Source: Acidimicrobiales bacterium
Lineage (GTDB): Bacteria; Actinomycetota; Acidimicrobiia; Acidimicrobiales; Aldehydirespiratoraceae
Reading direction: 5' to 3'
Assembly (NCBI GenBank): GCA_029263215.1
Contig: JAJCXY010000028.1
Span: forward strand, 1 to 43,663
DNA: 43,663 bases
The notes below the pieces were generated by a model. That model was not told where the DNA came from, made no database searches, and saw only the letters and a program-made list of their open reading frames with translations. Shown piece after piece: positions 7,358 through 15,562 of this stretch. The stretch's first letter is position 1. Each line of letters opens with the position of its first letter. Position numbers and translations under genes: made by a program.

Positions 7358-8248
7358 TCACCCGCGACTGGTACTAATCACCTGACTGGGACGGACGGTC
7401 TTGACGGTGAGCCCCACAACCGACGCCAACATGATCGCTCCACCGACCAGGGTGAGCGTGGTGGGCTGTTCGTCGAATGCCAGCCACACCCACACCGGAG
7501 CAAGCACAATCTCCGACATGAGTAACAGGACCGCCTCGGGTGCAGGCACCGCCCGCTGGGCGATCGTGTAGAGAGGAAGCGGCAAGGCAATGAGAGCGGC
7601 ACCCGCGAAGAATCCCAACGCCGCATCGTGACCGGAAACGCCAAGTCCGTCTCCCAGGAGGGAGACCACAAGGCCTGACGTGCCCGCTGTGAGCCCGGCG
7701 ATCAGGACGGGAACCAGTGGGTCGATCGCAGGACCCGAACGGATGAGCACCGTGTAGAGACCGAGAGCGATCGGCAGGTAGCCCACAATGAGGATCGGCC
7801 AACCCAACCCGGCGTCGAGCCCGCCTCCCGCCATAGTGGCCACGCCGACCACCGCCCCGGCAGTGGCCACCATCGCCATCCGAGACAGCTTCTCCCGGAG
7901 AATCAGCCAGCTGAACACGGCCGCGCTGATCGGTGCAGCCCCCTGGAAAAGCAATACAAAGGCTGTGTCGGTGTGGGTGAGCGCCACGATGAAACCGCAC
8001 ATCATCGAACCGAGAAGCAGCCCTGCCACCACATGGACAAGCTCAGTTCTCCGCAGGAGGCTCGCCAACTCTCCCCTCCTCTGCACCAAGATCACGGGAA
8101 GGATCAGGGCGACCGCGCCATAGCCCCTGAGGGTCAGGTACTGCCAGGCGCCGATGTCGTCGGTAGCGCGAAAGATCAGGGAGCCAAAACTGAATATGAC
8201 GCCTGCTGCCAACACCAACAGTGCGCCACTCCGATGGGTGACTTCCAT
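7358..8248 (-). CDS. EamA/DMT family transporter
   Basis: 296 residues with about ten hydrophobic helices in two repeated halves, the layout of the drug/metabolite transporter superfamily (EamA domains). Family-like segments include AAPISAAVFSWLILREKLS at the end of the first half and SEIVLAPVWVWLAFDEQPT near the end. These proteins export amino acids, nucleosides or other metabolites across the inner membrane; the substrate cannot be told here. It starts 18 bases after the MOSC gene and probably shares its transcript. A perfect hairpin follows the stop. A second, distant EamA paralogue lies at 24256-25119. Confidence 0.87.
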   Translation of the reverse strand: MEVTHRSGALLVLAAGVIFSFGSLIFRATDDIGAWQYLTLRGYGAVALILPVILVQRRGELASLLRRTELVHVVAGLLLGSMMCGFIVALTHTDTAFVLLFQGAAPISAAVFSWLILREKLSRMAMVATAGAVVGVATMAGGGLDAGLGWPILIVGYLPIALGLYTVLIRSGPAIDPLVPVLIAGLTAGTSGLVVSLLGDGLGVSGHDAALGFFAGAALIALPLPLYTIAQRAVPAPEAVLLLMSEIVLAPVWVWLAFDEQPTTLTLVGGAIMLASVVGLTVKTVRPSQVISTSRG

Positions 8249-8266
8249 GCGTTCGGCCGTTCGCAG

Positions 8267-8815
8267 CTACAGCTTCGAAATCGTGTCGCCGCGGCGGATC
8301 GTGCCCGGAGTCACCACCCGGGCGTTCACGCCCCTCAGTTTCATCTCCTTGCCGAGTTCGGAGTTGACGAAGCGATGAGCCTCCAGACCGAAACGCTGGG
8401 TGAACTTCGCACAGCCCGAGTGCGGCTGATCGGTGATCTCGATCACGGCATCGCCGATCGAGAGCTTGGTCCAGGCGGGCAGGTTGTCCGCGCTGAGATC
8501 GAGTTCGACGATCAGCTGGTCGCCTGCGAGGTGCATCCGGTCGGGAGATTGGGCCACGAGAGCCAGCACGCGAGCATTCATCAGGTTGAGTTGCATGTCC
8601 GGGTGAGAGCTGCCGTCGTCGGTGCGCCGAGACCCCCTCACGTTCCAGTTGTCGCCGGCGAGACCCTCTTCGACGTTTAGTTCGCCAGTGTCGAGCACTA
8701 CTCGCTCATCCTCGGCGGGTCTTTGCACGATCAGTTCGAGACGGCCCTCGTCGGCGGGCGACTCCCTGATGTGGTCGAGGCCGGCCTCCAACTGTTCGGT
8801 GGTGAGATGATCCAT
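8267..8815 (-). CDS. MOSC domain-containing protein
   Basis: 182 residues. MOSC domains bind a sulfur- or metal-carrying Cys and occur in molybdenum cofactor sulfurases and in YiiM/YuaD-type reductases of N-hydroxylated compounds. Visible here are LNVEEGLAGDNWNVRG near 45, MQLNLMNARVLALVA near 73, and ITDQPHSGCAKFTQRFG near 131, whose Cys is the usual ligand-bearing residue. The final segment LRGVNARVVTPGTIRRGDTI is also typical. It covers a complete MOSC domain with no extra N-terminal barrel. It heads a likely two-gene unit with the EamA transporter. Substrate unknown. Confidence 0.85.
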   Translation of the reverse strand: MDHLTTEQLEAGLDHIRESPADEGRLELIVQRPAEDERVVLDTGELNVEEGLAGDNWNVRGSRRTDDGSSHPDMQLNLMNARVLALVAQSPDRMHLAGDQLIVELDLSADNLPAWTKLSIGDAVIEITDQPHSGCAKFTQRFGLEAHRFVNSELGKEMKLRGVNARVVTPGTIRRGDTISKL

Positions 8816-8857
8816 CGCAGCAGTCTGGCCGATCGACGGGCCCGGCGTCGGGATTTC

Positions 8858-9307
8858 TCAGAGGGCGAGCTCCAGATGGGTGTCGCCGTCGCTCTCCCCT
8901 ACGCGGTGGAAGCCACAGGCTTCGTAGAAGGCCACTGCATCGATCCACGGAGTGTCGGTCGACACGTGCAGGACACCCATGCCCCTACGCGTCGCCCGAG
9001 CGATGAGTTCGCCAACAAGTTCTCGGCCGAGTCCGAGGCCCTGGCGGCTCTGCGCAACCGACATTCGCACGATGCGGCCATCGTCGGATCCCCAGCCGAT
9101 GAGCGTCGCGGTGGCGACGACGTCGCCCTCCAATTCGCCCACCAGAAGCTCACCACCGGGCTCGATATAGGTGGCCCACAGATCGTCGACGTCGGGATTC
9201 GCAGTGGGATCAAAACCGCGACCCCACCGTTGCCGCATTCCTCCCTGGATCAGGCCGGCCACTTGGGACTGGTCCTCAGGCATGAAGTCGCGAATCAGGA
9301 AAGCCAC
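8858..9307 (-). CDS. GNAT family N-acetyltransferase
   Basis: 149 residues, a complete single GNAT domain. The acetyl-CoA pyrophosphate loop is visible as SRQGLGLGRELVGELI (Q/RxxGxG/A) and follows the VRMSV strand. The C-terminal YEACGFHRVGE is the usual motif B region. The annotated GTG start at 9307 overlaps the upstream deaminase gene by 13 bases, so the two are coupled; an internal ATG at 9283 is also possible. The acceptor (small amine, protein N-terminus or antibiotic) is unknown. Confidence 0.85.
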   Translation of the reverse strand: MAFLIRDFMPEDQSQVAGLIQGGMRQRWGRGFDPTANPDVDDLWATYIEPGGELLVGELEGDVVATATLIGWGSDDGRIVRMSVAQSRQGLGLGRELVGELIARATRRGMGVLHVSTDTPWIDAVAFYEACGFHRVGESDGDTHLELAL

Positions 9308-10290
9308 TGCTCCACACGGTCGACGGGAGCAAAACTGTCGACCAGAGAATTCGTCGCCAACTGTTCCAGCCCCTCCTCGTCGAGGGCGGCGAGGTTCCAG
9401 GCATTTTCGTATTCGGTGAGAAGATCCGTGCTGAACATGGGCGGGTCATCGGATCCGAGGGTGACGGTTACGCCAGCTTCGAGCATCGCCGGGAGTGGGT
9501 GAGCTTCGAGCGACGGCACCGCGGCGAGGGCAACATTGCTGCCCGGGCAGACATCGCAGGCGATTCCCTGCTCCACCAACATGGAGAGCACATCGGGATC
9601 GCCGACCGCACCGATGCCGTGTTGGATGCGCTCCGCTCCGAATTCCTCGATCGCATGGCGCACCTCCCATGCCGGCCCGTGTTCACCGGCATGGCTCACC
9701 GTGTGGAGTCCGGCATCGCGCGCCCTTTGAAAGGCTGATCCGAAATCCTCGGTGCGCCAGTTGTCGGCCGGACCTCCGAGTCCGATCCCCGTCACTCGTG
9801 GGTGAAGGTGGGCGAGGACGACGTCGAGCGCCCGGTGGGCGGCATCGGCTCCCAGATGGGGCGAGATGTCGGGAAGCAGAAGGGAAGAAATCCCGAGCTC
9901 AGATTCGGCTCGCTCACATCCGGCAATGACTCCTTCGAGGATCTCTGACCAGTCTGCTTCGCGCTCGACGATGTGATAGCTCGATGACACGTGGAACTCC
10001 ACGTGGACCGCCCCCTGGCGATGGGTTGCGCGGAGGTAGTCCTCGGCGATCCGCGCGAAGTCGTCGCCGTCACGGAGCAGACCGCACACGAAGAAATAGC
10101 GGTCGAGAAACATCGGAAACCCGTCGAAACGGAGCCACTCGCGGATGCCTTCGACATCGTTCGCAGGTGCCTCTACCCCATGTCGCTGCGCCAATGCGAG
10201 CATCGTGGCTGGATCAACCGAACCCTCGAGGTGGACATGGAGTTCGGCCTTGGGCAGGGAGCGGGCGAAGTCGGAGGGAAATGAGGTCAT
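9295..10290 (-). CDS. add: Adenosine deaminase family protein (amidohydrolase)
   Basis: 331 residues, the normal length. Zinc and catalytic motifs are all visible: LPKAELHVHLEGS (HxH, about residue 13-25), VSHAGEHGP (His and catalytic Glu, about 195), RIQHGIG (about 217) and LGSDDPPMF (Asp pair, about 286). The family hydrolyses the 6-amino group of adenosine, adenine or 6-amino-6-deoxyfutalosine, the last being a menaquinone precursor in some actinobacteria. Which substrate applies cannot be settled by eye, so the symbol is provisional. It is divergent from the DUF2207 gene across 62 bases. A TAGCGT box lies 11 bases before the ATG. The GNAT gene overlaps its end. Confidence 0.85.
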   Translation of the reverse strand: MTSFPSDFARSLPKAELHVHLEGSVDPATMLALAQRHGVEAPANDVEGIREWLRFDGFPMFLDRYFFVCGLLRDGDDFARIAEDYLRATHRQGAVHVEFHVSSSYHIVEREADWSEILEGVIAGCERAESELGISSLLLPDISPHLGADAAHRALDVVLAHLHPRVTGIGLGGPADNWRTEDFGSAFQRARDAGLHTVSHAGEHGPAWEVRHAIEEFGAERIQHGIGAVGDPDVLSMLVEQGIACDVCPGSNVALAAVPSLEAHPLPAMLEAGVTVTLGSDDPPMFSTDLLTEYENAWNLAALDEEGLEQLATNSLVDSFAPVDRVEQWLS

Positions 10291-10300
10291 AAGGGATCAC

Positions 10301-10347
10301 GACGCTAGCTGCTCTCCCCGATGGGTGTGACCTCAGCATCTAGCGTC
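10301..10347. promoter_or_regulatory. Divergent promoters with mirrored -10 boxes (add / DUF2207)
   Basis: GACGCTAG (10301-10308) and CTAGCGTC (10340-10347) form an 8-bp inverted repeat. Each contains TAGCGT reading towards its own gene: 6 bases before the ATG at 10353 on the plus strand and 11 bases before the ATG at 10290 on the minus strand. The arms could be paired promoter elements, an operator, or both. Confidence 0.45.
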
Positions 10348-10352
10348 TGGTC

Positions 10353-12098
10353 ATGCCCATCACCCGTCGTCGTCGGTTCGCAGTGTTCATCACCGTGGCC
10401 ATCGCTGCGCTGATCGGCGTAGGCGCGGCCGTCACCTCCCTGGCCGCCGACACCGAACGGATCGGCGCCTACTGGGTGAGCGCGGAGCTCACCGACTCGG
10501 GCCTCCATGTCAGCGAGGTCATCGACTACGACTTCGGTATCCAGACCCGCCATGGCATCTACCGAACCATCCCCGACGTGGTGGAGGGTTCGATCAGGGT
10601 CGAGTCGCCCACCGCCCCCGACAATGCGGAGATCAGTAGCAGCTACGGCACCACCACGGTGAAGATCGGCGACGCGGCTCGAACGATCAACGGCAGGCAC
10701 CGGTACCGCATCGACTACACGCTCGCTCGTGAAGCAGTGGTACAGAACGACTTCTTCTCCTACAACGCGGTTGGCAACGAGTGGACGGTGCCGATCAACA
10801 ACTTCACACTGAGCCTGGTGCTCCCCGCGGAGCTCGACTCCCCACGGTGTTCGGTCGGCACGGCGTGGGACGAGAGCGCCTGCAGCATCGAGAACTCACT
10901 CCTCGACGCGTGGTGGACAGTCGCACCAGAGCATCTCGACCCGGGCCAGGCACTCACAGTCTCGGGTCGACTGGGGCTAGCCGACACCGCCGCGGTCGTC
11001 CTCTTCTCGCCCCAGGGACCAGCCATCGACCCTGGCTCCGGCATCATGGCGCCCTTCCTCATCGCGCTATTGGCCGCTCTCGCTGTAGCGGTCCCCACCA
11101 TGATCCTCGTGCGCCGGGCAGGCCGGGAGCGGGTTTGGAGAGGAGGGGCAGCCGATGCCGCATGGGGAGAGATCGACGACGAGATGCCATCGGAACGAGT
11201 CGACGAACGCTCCCTGGCCGATCTGGCCACGATCGAGTTCGAACCGCCGCGAGACATGAGCGCGGTGGAAGGAGCGCTCGTGGTTCATGAACGGGTCAAG
11301 GATCACCACCTCTCGGCCTGGCTGCTCGAATCAGCCATCCGAGATGAGATATCCATCAGCGGAAAGACGAAGCCGGTGCTGCATCGCGGGGATGCCCCGC
11401 CCCATCCGAGCGTCCATCCGATCCTCGATGCGATGTTCGGAGGCCGCGAGCAGATCAAGCTCGGAAGCTACGACAAGCGATTCACCGAGGGTTGGGCGCG
11501 ATTGAAGGGCGAACTCGACGATTGGCTCAACGGCTCCGCCCATTGGGACAGCTCAGGCCGGCGGCGGCGTACCGTTGCCCGCCTGGCCGGCACCGCCACC
11601 TTCCTCGTCGGGCTGGCGGTTCTCGCGTTCGGAGTGGTCGGTGCGAGCCGAGATGGCGGCGGGGAGGCAACGATCGTCATTGGTGCGGCAATCGCCGGTA
11701 TCGGAGCGGCCGTGGTGATCCACTCCTTCGAGTTGCTTGTGCGTACCGAGATGGGCTCCGCCTATTGGCTCAGGGTGGAGTCGTTTCGCCGCTTCCTTCA
11801 CAACTCCGAGGCCCGCCACGTCAACGAGGCGGCCGAGAAGGGCGTGTTGCGCCACTACACGGCATGGGCCGTGGCCCTCGACGAGGCCGACAACTGGTTC
11901 GAGGCGGTCGATACCGCAGCGCGCAACAATCCCGCGCTGCGTTCCAACTTCGGACGCGACCTCGCCTTTGTCGCGCTGGGAAGCCACATCGCAACCGCGT
12001 CCAACGCGGCATCCACCGCTCCGAGTTCATCGGGAGGCGGCGGCTTCAGCGGGGGTGCCGGAGGCGGGGGCGGCGGGGGCGGCGGCGGCAGCTGGTGA
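10353..12098 (+). CDS. DUF2207 family predicted membrane protein
   Basis: 581 residues. A signal anchor (residues about 8-32) precedes an extracytoplasmic DUF2207 domain with typical stretches such as VIDYDFGIQTRHGIYRTIPD and NEWTVPINNFTLSLVLP. One membrane helix lies near 230-254, followed by a charged cytoplasmic part. Two closely spaced helices lie near 410-455 and end in a soluble segment. The C-terminus is an extreme Gly-rich tail ending GGSW, as in many DUF2207 proteins. Function unknown; members are bacterial membrane proteins of the YciQ type. Leaderless-type promoter TAGCGT at 10341-10346. It is convergent with the AlkD-like gene across 32 bases. Confidence 0.85.
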   Translation: MPITRRRRFAVFITVAIAALIGVGAAVTSLAADTERIGAYWVSAELTDSGLHVSEVIDYDFGIQTRHGIYRTIPDVVEGSIRVESPTAPDNAEISSSYGTTTVKIGDAARTINGRHRYRIDYTLAREAVVQNDFFSYNAVGNEWTVPINNFTLSLVLPAELDSPRCSVGTAWDESACSIENSLLDAWWTVAPEHLDPGQALTVSGRLGLADTAAVVLFSPQGPAIDPGSGIMAPFLIALLAALAVAVPTMILVRRAGRERVWRGGAADAAWGEIDDEMPSERVDERSLADLATIEFEPPRDMSAVEGALVVHERVKDHHLSAWLLESAIRDEISISGKTKPVLHRGDAPPHPSVHPILDAMFGGREQIKLGSYDKRFTEGWARLKGELDDWLNGSAHWDSSGRRRRTVARLAGTATFLVGLAVLAFGVVGASRDGGGEATIVIGAAIAGIGAAVVIHSFELLVRTEMGSAYWLRVESFRRFLHNSEARHVNEAAEKGVLRHYTAWAVALDEADNWFEAVDTAARNNPALRSNFGRDLAFVALGSHIATASNAASTAPSSSGGGGFSGGAGGGGGGGGGGSW

Positions 12099-12130
12099 AT
12101 GCTCACACTGCCAGCGAGGCTCTCCAGAGT

Positions 12131-12814
12131 TCAGAGGTGCTTGGTCGCCTCCTTGAACGACAGCGGCGACAGCACTTCTGATCTGTCAGCGCAGTAGCGC
12201 CGCACCGCGTCGGGCTCGATGCGGGCGTATTGGCGCAATGCCCATCCGATCGCCTTGCGGTAAAAGAAGTCTCGCTCGTGGGCACGGGCGTCGCAGTAGG
12301 CGAAGAGGCGCTTCTCGTCGGTGTGTTCCCTGAAGCGGAGCTGGTGAAGGATCGCAGCCCGAGCGACCCACAGATTGTCGGACCTGATCCACTCGTCCAT
12401 CACCGCCACCGCATCGGGATGGCGCTCGACAATGCCGCCGAGAAGGTGGCCGGCGATTTCGTCGACGGTGTCCCACCAACTATGGGTGACAAGCAACTCG
12501 TGCACGAGCGGCAGCGACTCCGGCGTCAGCAGAATCTGCTTGCGACGCAGAACCCCCACCGCGGCATAGTGAAACTCTCGTGGTGTGAGTTGGTAGCAGC
12601 GACGAGCGAGCTCGTGCAGTTGCTCCGCCGATGCCGGCGACCCCTCAGAGCGAAGCACCTGCCCACAGATCGACTTTCGGGGACCGGCGGCTATCCCGAG
12701 AAACTCGAACTGATCGCGCATGTAGGCCTTCATCCGTGCCGCCCGGACGGGATCACCCACCTCTGCGAAAGCCAACTGGATGCCAGTGTTGATGCGTTCG
12801 GGCCATGGCGTCAT
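12131..12814 (-). CDS. DNA alkylation repair protein, AlkD-like HEAT-repeat family
   Basis: 227 residues, all helical, matching the AlkD/AlkC HEAT-like glycosylase family that removes bulky or positively charged alkylated purines such as 3- and 7-alkylpurines. Visible marks are MKAYMRDQFEFLGI near the N-terminus, the SWWDTVDEIA segment (the Trp and Asp of the active cleft, about 112-121), WIRSDNLWVARAAILHQL, and RDFFYRKAIGWALRQYAR near 187-204. The start is 18 bases after the phosphohistidine/methyltransferase fusion gene, so it is probably co-transcribed. No nearby alkylation-response regulator is present. Confidence 0.86.
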   Translation of the reverse strand: MTPWPERINTGIQLAFAEVGDPVRAARMKAYMRDQFEFLGIAAGPRKSICGQVLRSEGSPASAEQLHELARRCYQLTPREFHYAAVGVLRRKQILLTPESLPLVHELLVTHSWWDTVDEIAGHLLGGIVERHPDAVAVMDEWIRSDNLWVARAAILHQLRFREHTDEKRLFAYCDARAHERDFFYRKAIGWALRQYARIEPDAVRRYCADRSEVLSPLSFKEATKHL

Positions 12815-12832
12815 TTGGAGGTGGCTCCCGTT

Positions 12833-13852
12833 TCATGCCACTTCGAAGACCACCACTTGTGCCATGCCGTTGGCGGTGTCGGCTGACGAGCTCGCGTAGA
12901 TCGGTGCCGCGATGGCTTCATAGCGCAAGATTCTCCCATCCCTGACTGCCGCTTCGAACCAGTCTCGAAAGCCGTGTGACTCGAAATGGACCGTGTTGAT
13001 CCCGATCGCTCCACGGGCCCCTGGAGCGCAGACCCTGATCAGCTCGCCGAGCGAGTGGGGCGGGAGGTGTCCGTGGGTGAAGGTGCCTGCACTCACGACC
13101 CCGGCGTAGGTGCCGGCCGGGATCGCCGTCTCCTCGGTGAAGTCGGCCTCGATCAGGTGACGATAGACGCCGCCACCGCTCCCCTTCTCACGCGCTTGGC
13201 TGAGCATCTCGGGAGAAATGTCGATCCCATCGATCACCTCCACGCCGAGGTCGTTCAGCTCTTCGCCGACGACCCCTGTGCCACAACCCACATCGAGAAC
13301 CGGCCCCGAGCCATCGAAACCCGACACGAACTGCTCGGCCACCTTCCGTGGATAGATGTAGCCGGTCGCGTCGACGAAGTCGCTCTCGTAGGTGCTGGCC
13401 CAGGCGCCATAGAGCCGACGGCTGTCGTCGGGAGTCTCGAGTGCGTAGGCCTCATCAAGACTCAGAGACTGGCCGCCTTCACCGCTCCCATCCGCCAGAC
13501 CGACACTGCCCGTAGTGCCATCGACCTCAACCAACTCCCCGACATCCACCCTCGTGGTGCCGAACATCACATGGTCGTCGGCGATGATCATGCCCTCGAC
13601 CGACAGGACCGCAGGAATCGCGGAAGCCCTGGTGACCACCGCCGCGTGGCTGTCGTGCCCGCCCGCAACGGTGAGCACGCCACCAGATCTCATCATCGCT
13701 GCTACATCGCGGGGTGAAGTTGTGTGGATGGCCAGCACCACGGGTCGGCCCTCGTCCGCCTCGTCGAGCGCATCATCGACATCGACATGCAAGTGGCCCA
13801 CACCCTTACCGGGCGATACCGCGAGCCCGGACGCCAGAGGCCGACCCTGCAC
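12833..13852 (-). CDS. Fusion of a PEP-utilising (phosphohistidine) mobile domain to a SAM-dependent methyltransferase
   Basis: 339 residues if it starts at the GTG at 13852, the first plausible start after the stop of the acyl-CoA dehydrogenase (7 bases between); the frame runs on upstream but antisense-like. Residues 1-122 are a complete PEP-utilising mobile domain: GRPLASGLAVSPGKGVG, then GGVLTVAGGHDSHAAVVTRA with the phospho-acceptor His probably His69, and finally VDGTTGSVGLADG. Residues 131-339 are a class I methyltransferase of the METTL27/WBSCR27-like type: LYGAWASTYESDF, motif I VLDVGCGTG (186-194), and IDISPEMLSQAR. No stop or start lies between the two. Neither the ATP-grasp nor the PEP-binding partner domain of PEP synthase is present. 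No known function for this pairing. Confidence 0.75.
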   Translation of the reverse strand: MQGRPLASGLAVSPGKGVGHLHVDVDDALDEADEGRPVVLAIHTTSPRDVAAMMRSGGVLTVAGGHDSHAAVVTRASAIPAVLSVEGMIIADDHVMFGTTRVDVGELVEVDGTTGSVGLADGSGEGGQSLSLDEAYALETPDDSRRLYGAWASTYESDFVDATGYIYPRKVAEQFVSGFDGSGPVLDVGCGTGVVGEELNDLGVEVIDGIDISPEMLSQAREKGSGGGVYRHLIEADFTEETAIPAGTYAGVVSAGTFTHGHLPPHSLGELIRVCAPGARGAIGINTVHFESHGFRDWFEAAVRDGRILRYEAIAAPIYASSSADTANGMAQVVVFEVA

Positions 13853-13859
13853 AGGCGAA

Positions 13860-15110
13860 TCAGTTCTTCGGCAGGTCCTTGAACGGCGTGTCCTTGCCCG
13901 GACCCGGCTCACGGGGAAGGCCGAGAACTCGCTCGCCGATGATGTTGCGCTGGATCTGATCGGTGCCGCCGTAAATAGCCGGACCGGGAGAGAACATGGT
14001 GGTGGTTGCCAGCGAGCCTCCGGTGGATTTGTCGTCGGCGCCTGTGAGCATGCCGTCGGCACCGATCACGCTGTTGCCGACTTCGCGAAACGAACGGAAG
14101 AGGTCGCTCATGACGAGCTTGCCGATGTTGGGCTCTGCGCCGGTGCGCTGCTTGGGGTCCTTGCCTCTCAGCGTCGAGAGCCGGTTGACTTCGATCTTGG
14201 ACCAGAGGCGGACAAGGTCCTGGCGGAGCACAGGATCGGTGATCCGGCCGTTCTTGACCGCAGCATCGGCGTAGTACTGCCACAGGCCCGGTCCAATCGG
14301 CGGGATGCCACGTTCCCCGCCCTCTCGCTGGGTGAAATCAGTGACGCTGCGGCCCCTGGGTGAAACTTTTCCCGATCCAGAAGCACTGGCCGGGCTCTTC
14401 CCGGCAGAACCGAGCGATGCCCGTTCGAACATGAGTGTGGTGTTGGCGGCCGCCCACCCGTGGTTGAGTTCACCGATGACATAGGAGTCGGGGACGCGAG
14501 CCTCATCTATGAACACCTCGTTGAACATGGCCGAGCCGGTCATCTCCACCAGGGGGCGGACAGTGACGCCGGGCTGATCCATGTCGAAAGCGAACCAGGT
14601 GATGCCCTTGTGTTTCGGCGCGTTTGGATCGGTGCGGGCGATGAGCATTCCCATATCGGCGATCTGGCCACCCGAGGTCCACACCTTCTGGCCGGTGATG
14701 ATCCACTCATCACCATCCTTTTCAGCCTTGGTGGTGAGACCGGCGAGATCCGATCCTGCTCCGGGCTCCGAGAAGAGCTGACACCAGCCGACACTTCCGT
14801 CGAGGATCGAAGGGAGGAACTCGTCGATCTGTTCTTGGGTGCCGTGGGTGGCGATGGTGGGGGCAGCCAGCATTCGACCCAGTCCGGTGGGAGGGCCCAT
14901 CACCTTGCGGTCGGCCATGATCGCCATGACGGCCGCCGCTTGGGCACGATTCCAGCCCTTGCCATAGGCGTTCTCGGGAAGGATCGGATGGGCGTATCCG
15001 CTCGGACCGAGCAGATCCCACCACTCCCCCACGGTCAGGTCTTCACTCCAGTTGGCATCGAGCCAGGTCTCGACCTGGGCCTGCACCTCTTCCGCGCTCA
15101 GTTCGCTCAT
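13860..15110 (-). CDS. Acyl-CoA dehydrogenase family protein
   Basis: 416 residues. FAD-dependent alpha,beta-dehydrogenation of an acyl-CoA is the family reaction. The N-terminal helical domain, the middle beta domain with CQLFSEPGAGSDLAGL (110-125) and QKVWTSGG (141-148), and the C-terminal domain ending IYGGTDQIQRNIIGERVLGLPR are all present. Where medium-chain enzymes have the catalytic Glu in YEGT, this protein has YGGT (Gly381). Such forms occur among actinobacterial FadE proteins, some of which work in heteromeric pairs. Residues about 231-258 carry a Ser/Gly/Lys-rich insertion. No beta-oxidation genes adjoin it. TAACAT lies 6 bases before the ATG. Substrate unknown. Confidence 0.87.
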   Translation of the reverse strand: MSELSAEEVQAQVETWLDANWSEDLTVGEWWDLLGPSGYAHPILPENAYGKGWNRAQAAAVMAIMADRKVMGPPTGLGRMLAAPTIATHGTQEQIDEFLPSILDGSVGWCQLFSEPGAGSDLAGLTTKAEKDGDEWIITGQKVWTSGGQIADMGMLIARTDPNAPKHKGITWFAFDMDQPGVTVRPLVEMTGSAMFNEVFIDEARVPDSYVIGELNHGWAAANTTLMFERASLGSAGKSPASASGSGKVSPRGRSVTDFTQREGGERGIPPIGPGLWQYYADAAVKNGRITDPVLRQDLVRLWSKIEVNRLSTLRGKDPKQRTGAEPNIGKLVMSDLFRSFREVGNSVIGADGMLTGADDKSTGGSLATTTMFSPGPAIYGGTDQIQRNIIGERVLGLPREPGPGKDTPFKDLPKN

Positions 15111-15116
15111 GGCGAC

Positions 15117-15122
15117 ATGTTA
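15117..15122 (-). promoter_or_regulatory. -10 box TAACAT for the acyl-CoA dehydrogenase, leaderless type
   Basis: TAACAT on the minus strand ends 6 bases before the ATG at 15110, with no purine-rich Shine-Dalgarno between. Confidence 0.45.
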
Positions 15123-15151
15123 GCGAGCGTTCACAAGCCTCACAGCATTGA

Positions 15152-15562
15152 TCAGTCGTCGATAATGCGCTCGTAAGCCTCGACCCGGGCCGAGAAGCCG
15201 TCGAGTTCGGCCACATTCGGGTCTCGCGTCCACACCTCCACGCCGGCAAGCAGGTAGGCGTAGGTCTCCTCCTGGCCTTCGAGCACCACCACACGAATCG
15301 GCACCCCGGACGAAAGAGTTGCCTGGTAGCGCTCGAGAATTTCGCGGTGCTGCTCGCTGTCGAGGTCGAGTTCGAATACCACCCCATGGGCGGATTCCAC
15401 CATGTCGCAGCTACCGCCCTCTTCGAGGATCGGGCAGCGCTCATCGGTGTCTGGCCCACTACAGGACATCACGCGGTGACCCATCCGCTCGAGGATGTCC
15501 TTGTCGAACTCACCGCGACCACCAGGCGCATCGATGAGTATCGGGCTGTCTTTCGACTCCAT
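15152..15562 (-). CDS. Conserved-looking hypothetical protein with Cys cluster
   Basis: 136 residues from the ATG at 15562, chosen because GGGGGAGGGG sits 6 bases upstream as a strong ribosome binding site; the frame runs 14 codons further up. I do not recognise a named family. The N-terminal half has SPILIDAPGGRGEFDKDI and three spaced Cys (MSCSG, ERCPIL, GSCDMV). The second half reads like an alternating alpha/beta fold: GVVFELDLDSEQHREILERYQ, then PIRVVVLEG. There is no signal peptide or membrane helix, so it is cytosolic. Cys spacing could bind a metal, but this is a guess. It lies between the CDF gene and the acyl-CoA dehydrogenase on the same strand, with gaps of 128 and 41 bases. Confidence 0.65.
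   Translation of the reverse strand: MESKDSPILIDAPGGRGEFDKDILERMGHRVMSCSGPDTDERCPILEEGGSCDMVESAHGVVFELDLDSEQHREILERYQATLSSGVPIRVVVLEGQEETYAYLLAGVEVWTRDPNVAELDGFSARVEAYERIIDD

Noticed and set aside
12010..12098. Gly-codon repeat as a tandem DNA repeat
   Set aside because: It is the known Gly-rich C-terminal tail of DUF2207 proteins; the units are irregular.
12833..15110. Acyl-CoA dehydrogenase and phosphohistidine/methyltransferase as one frameshifted gene
   Set aside because: Each ends or begins with a complete domain, the dehydrogenase has its normal C-terminus, and the frames differ with a proper stop between.
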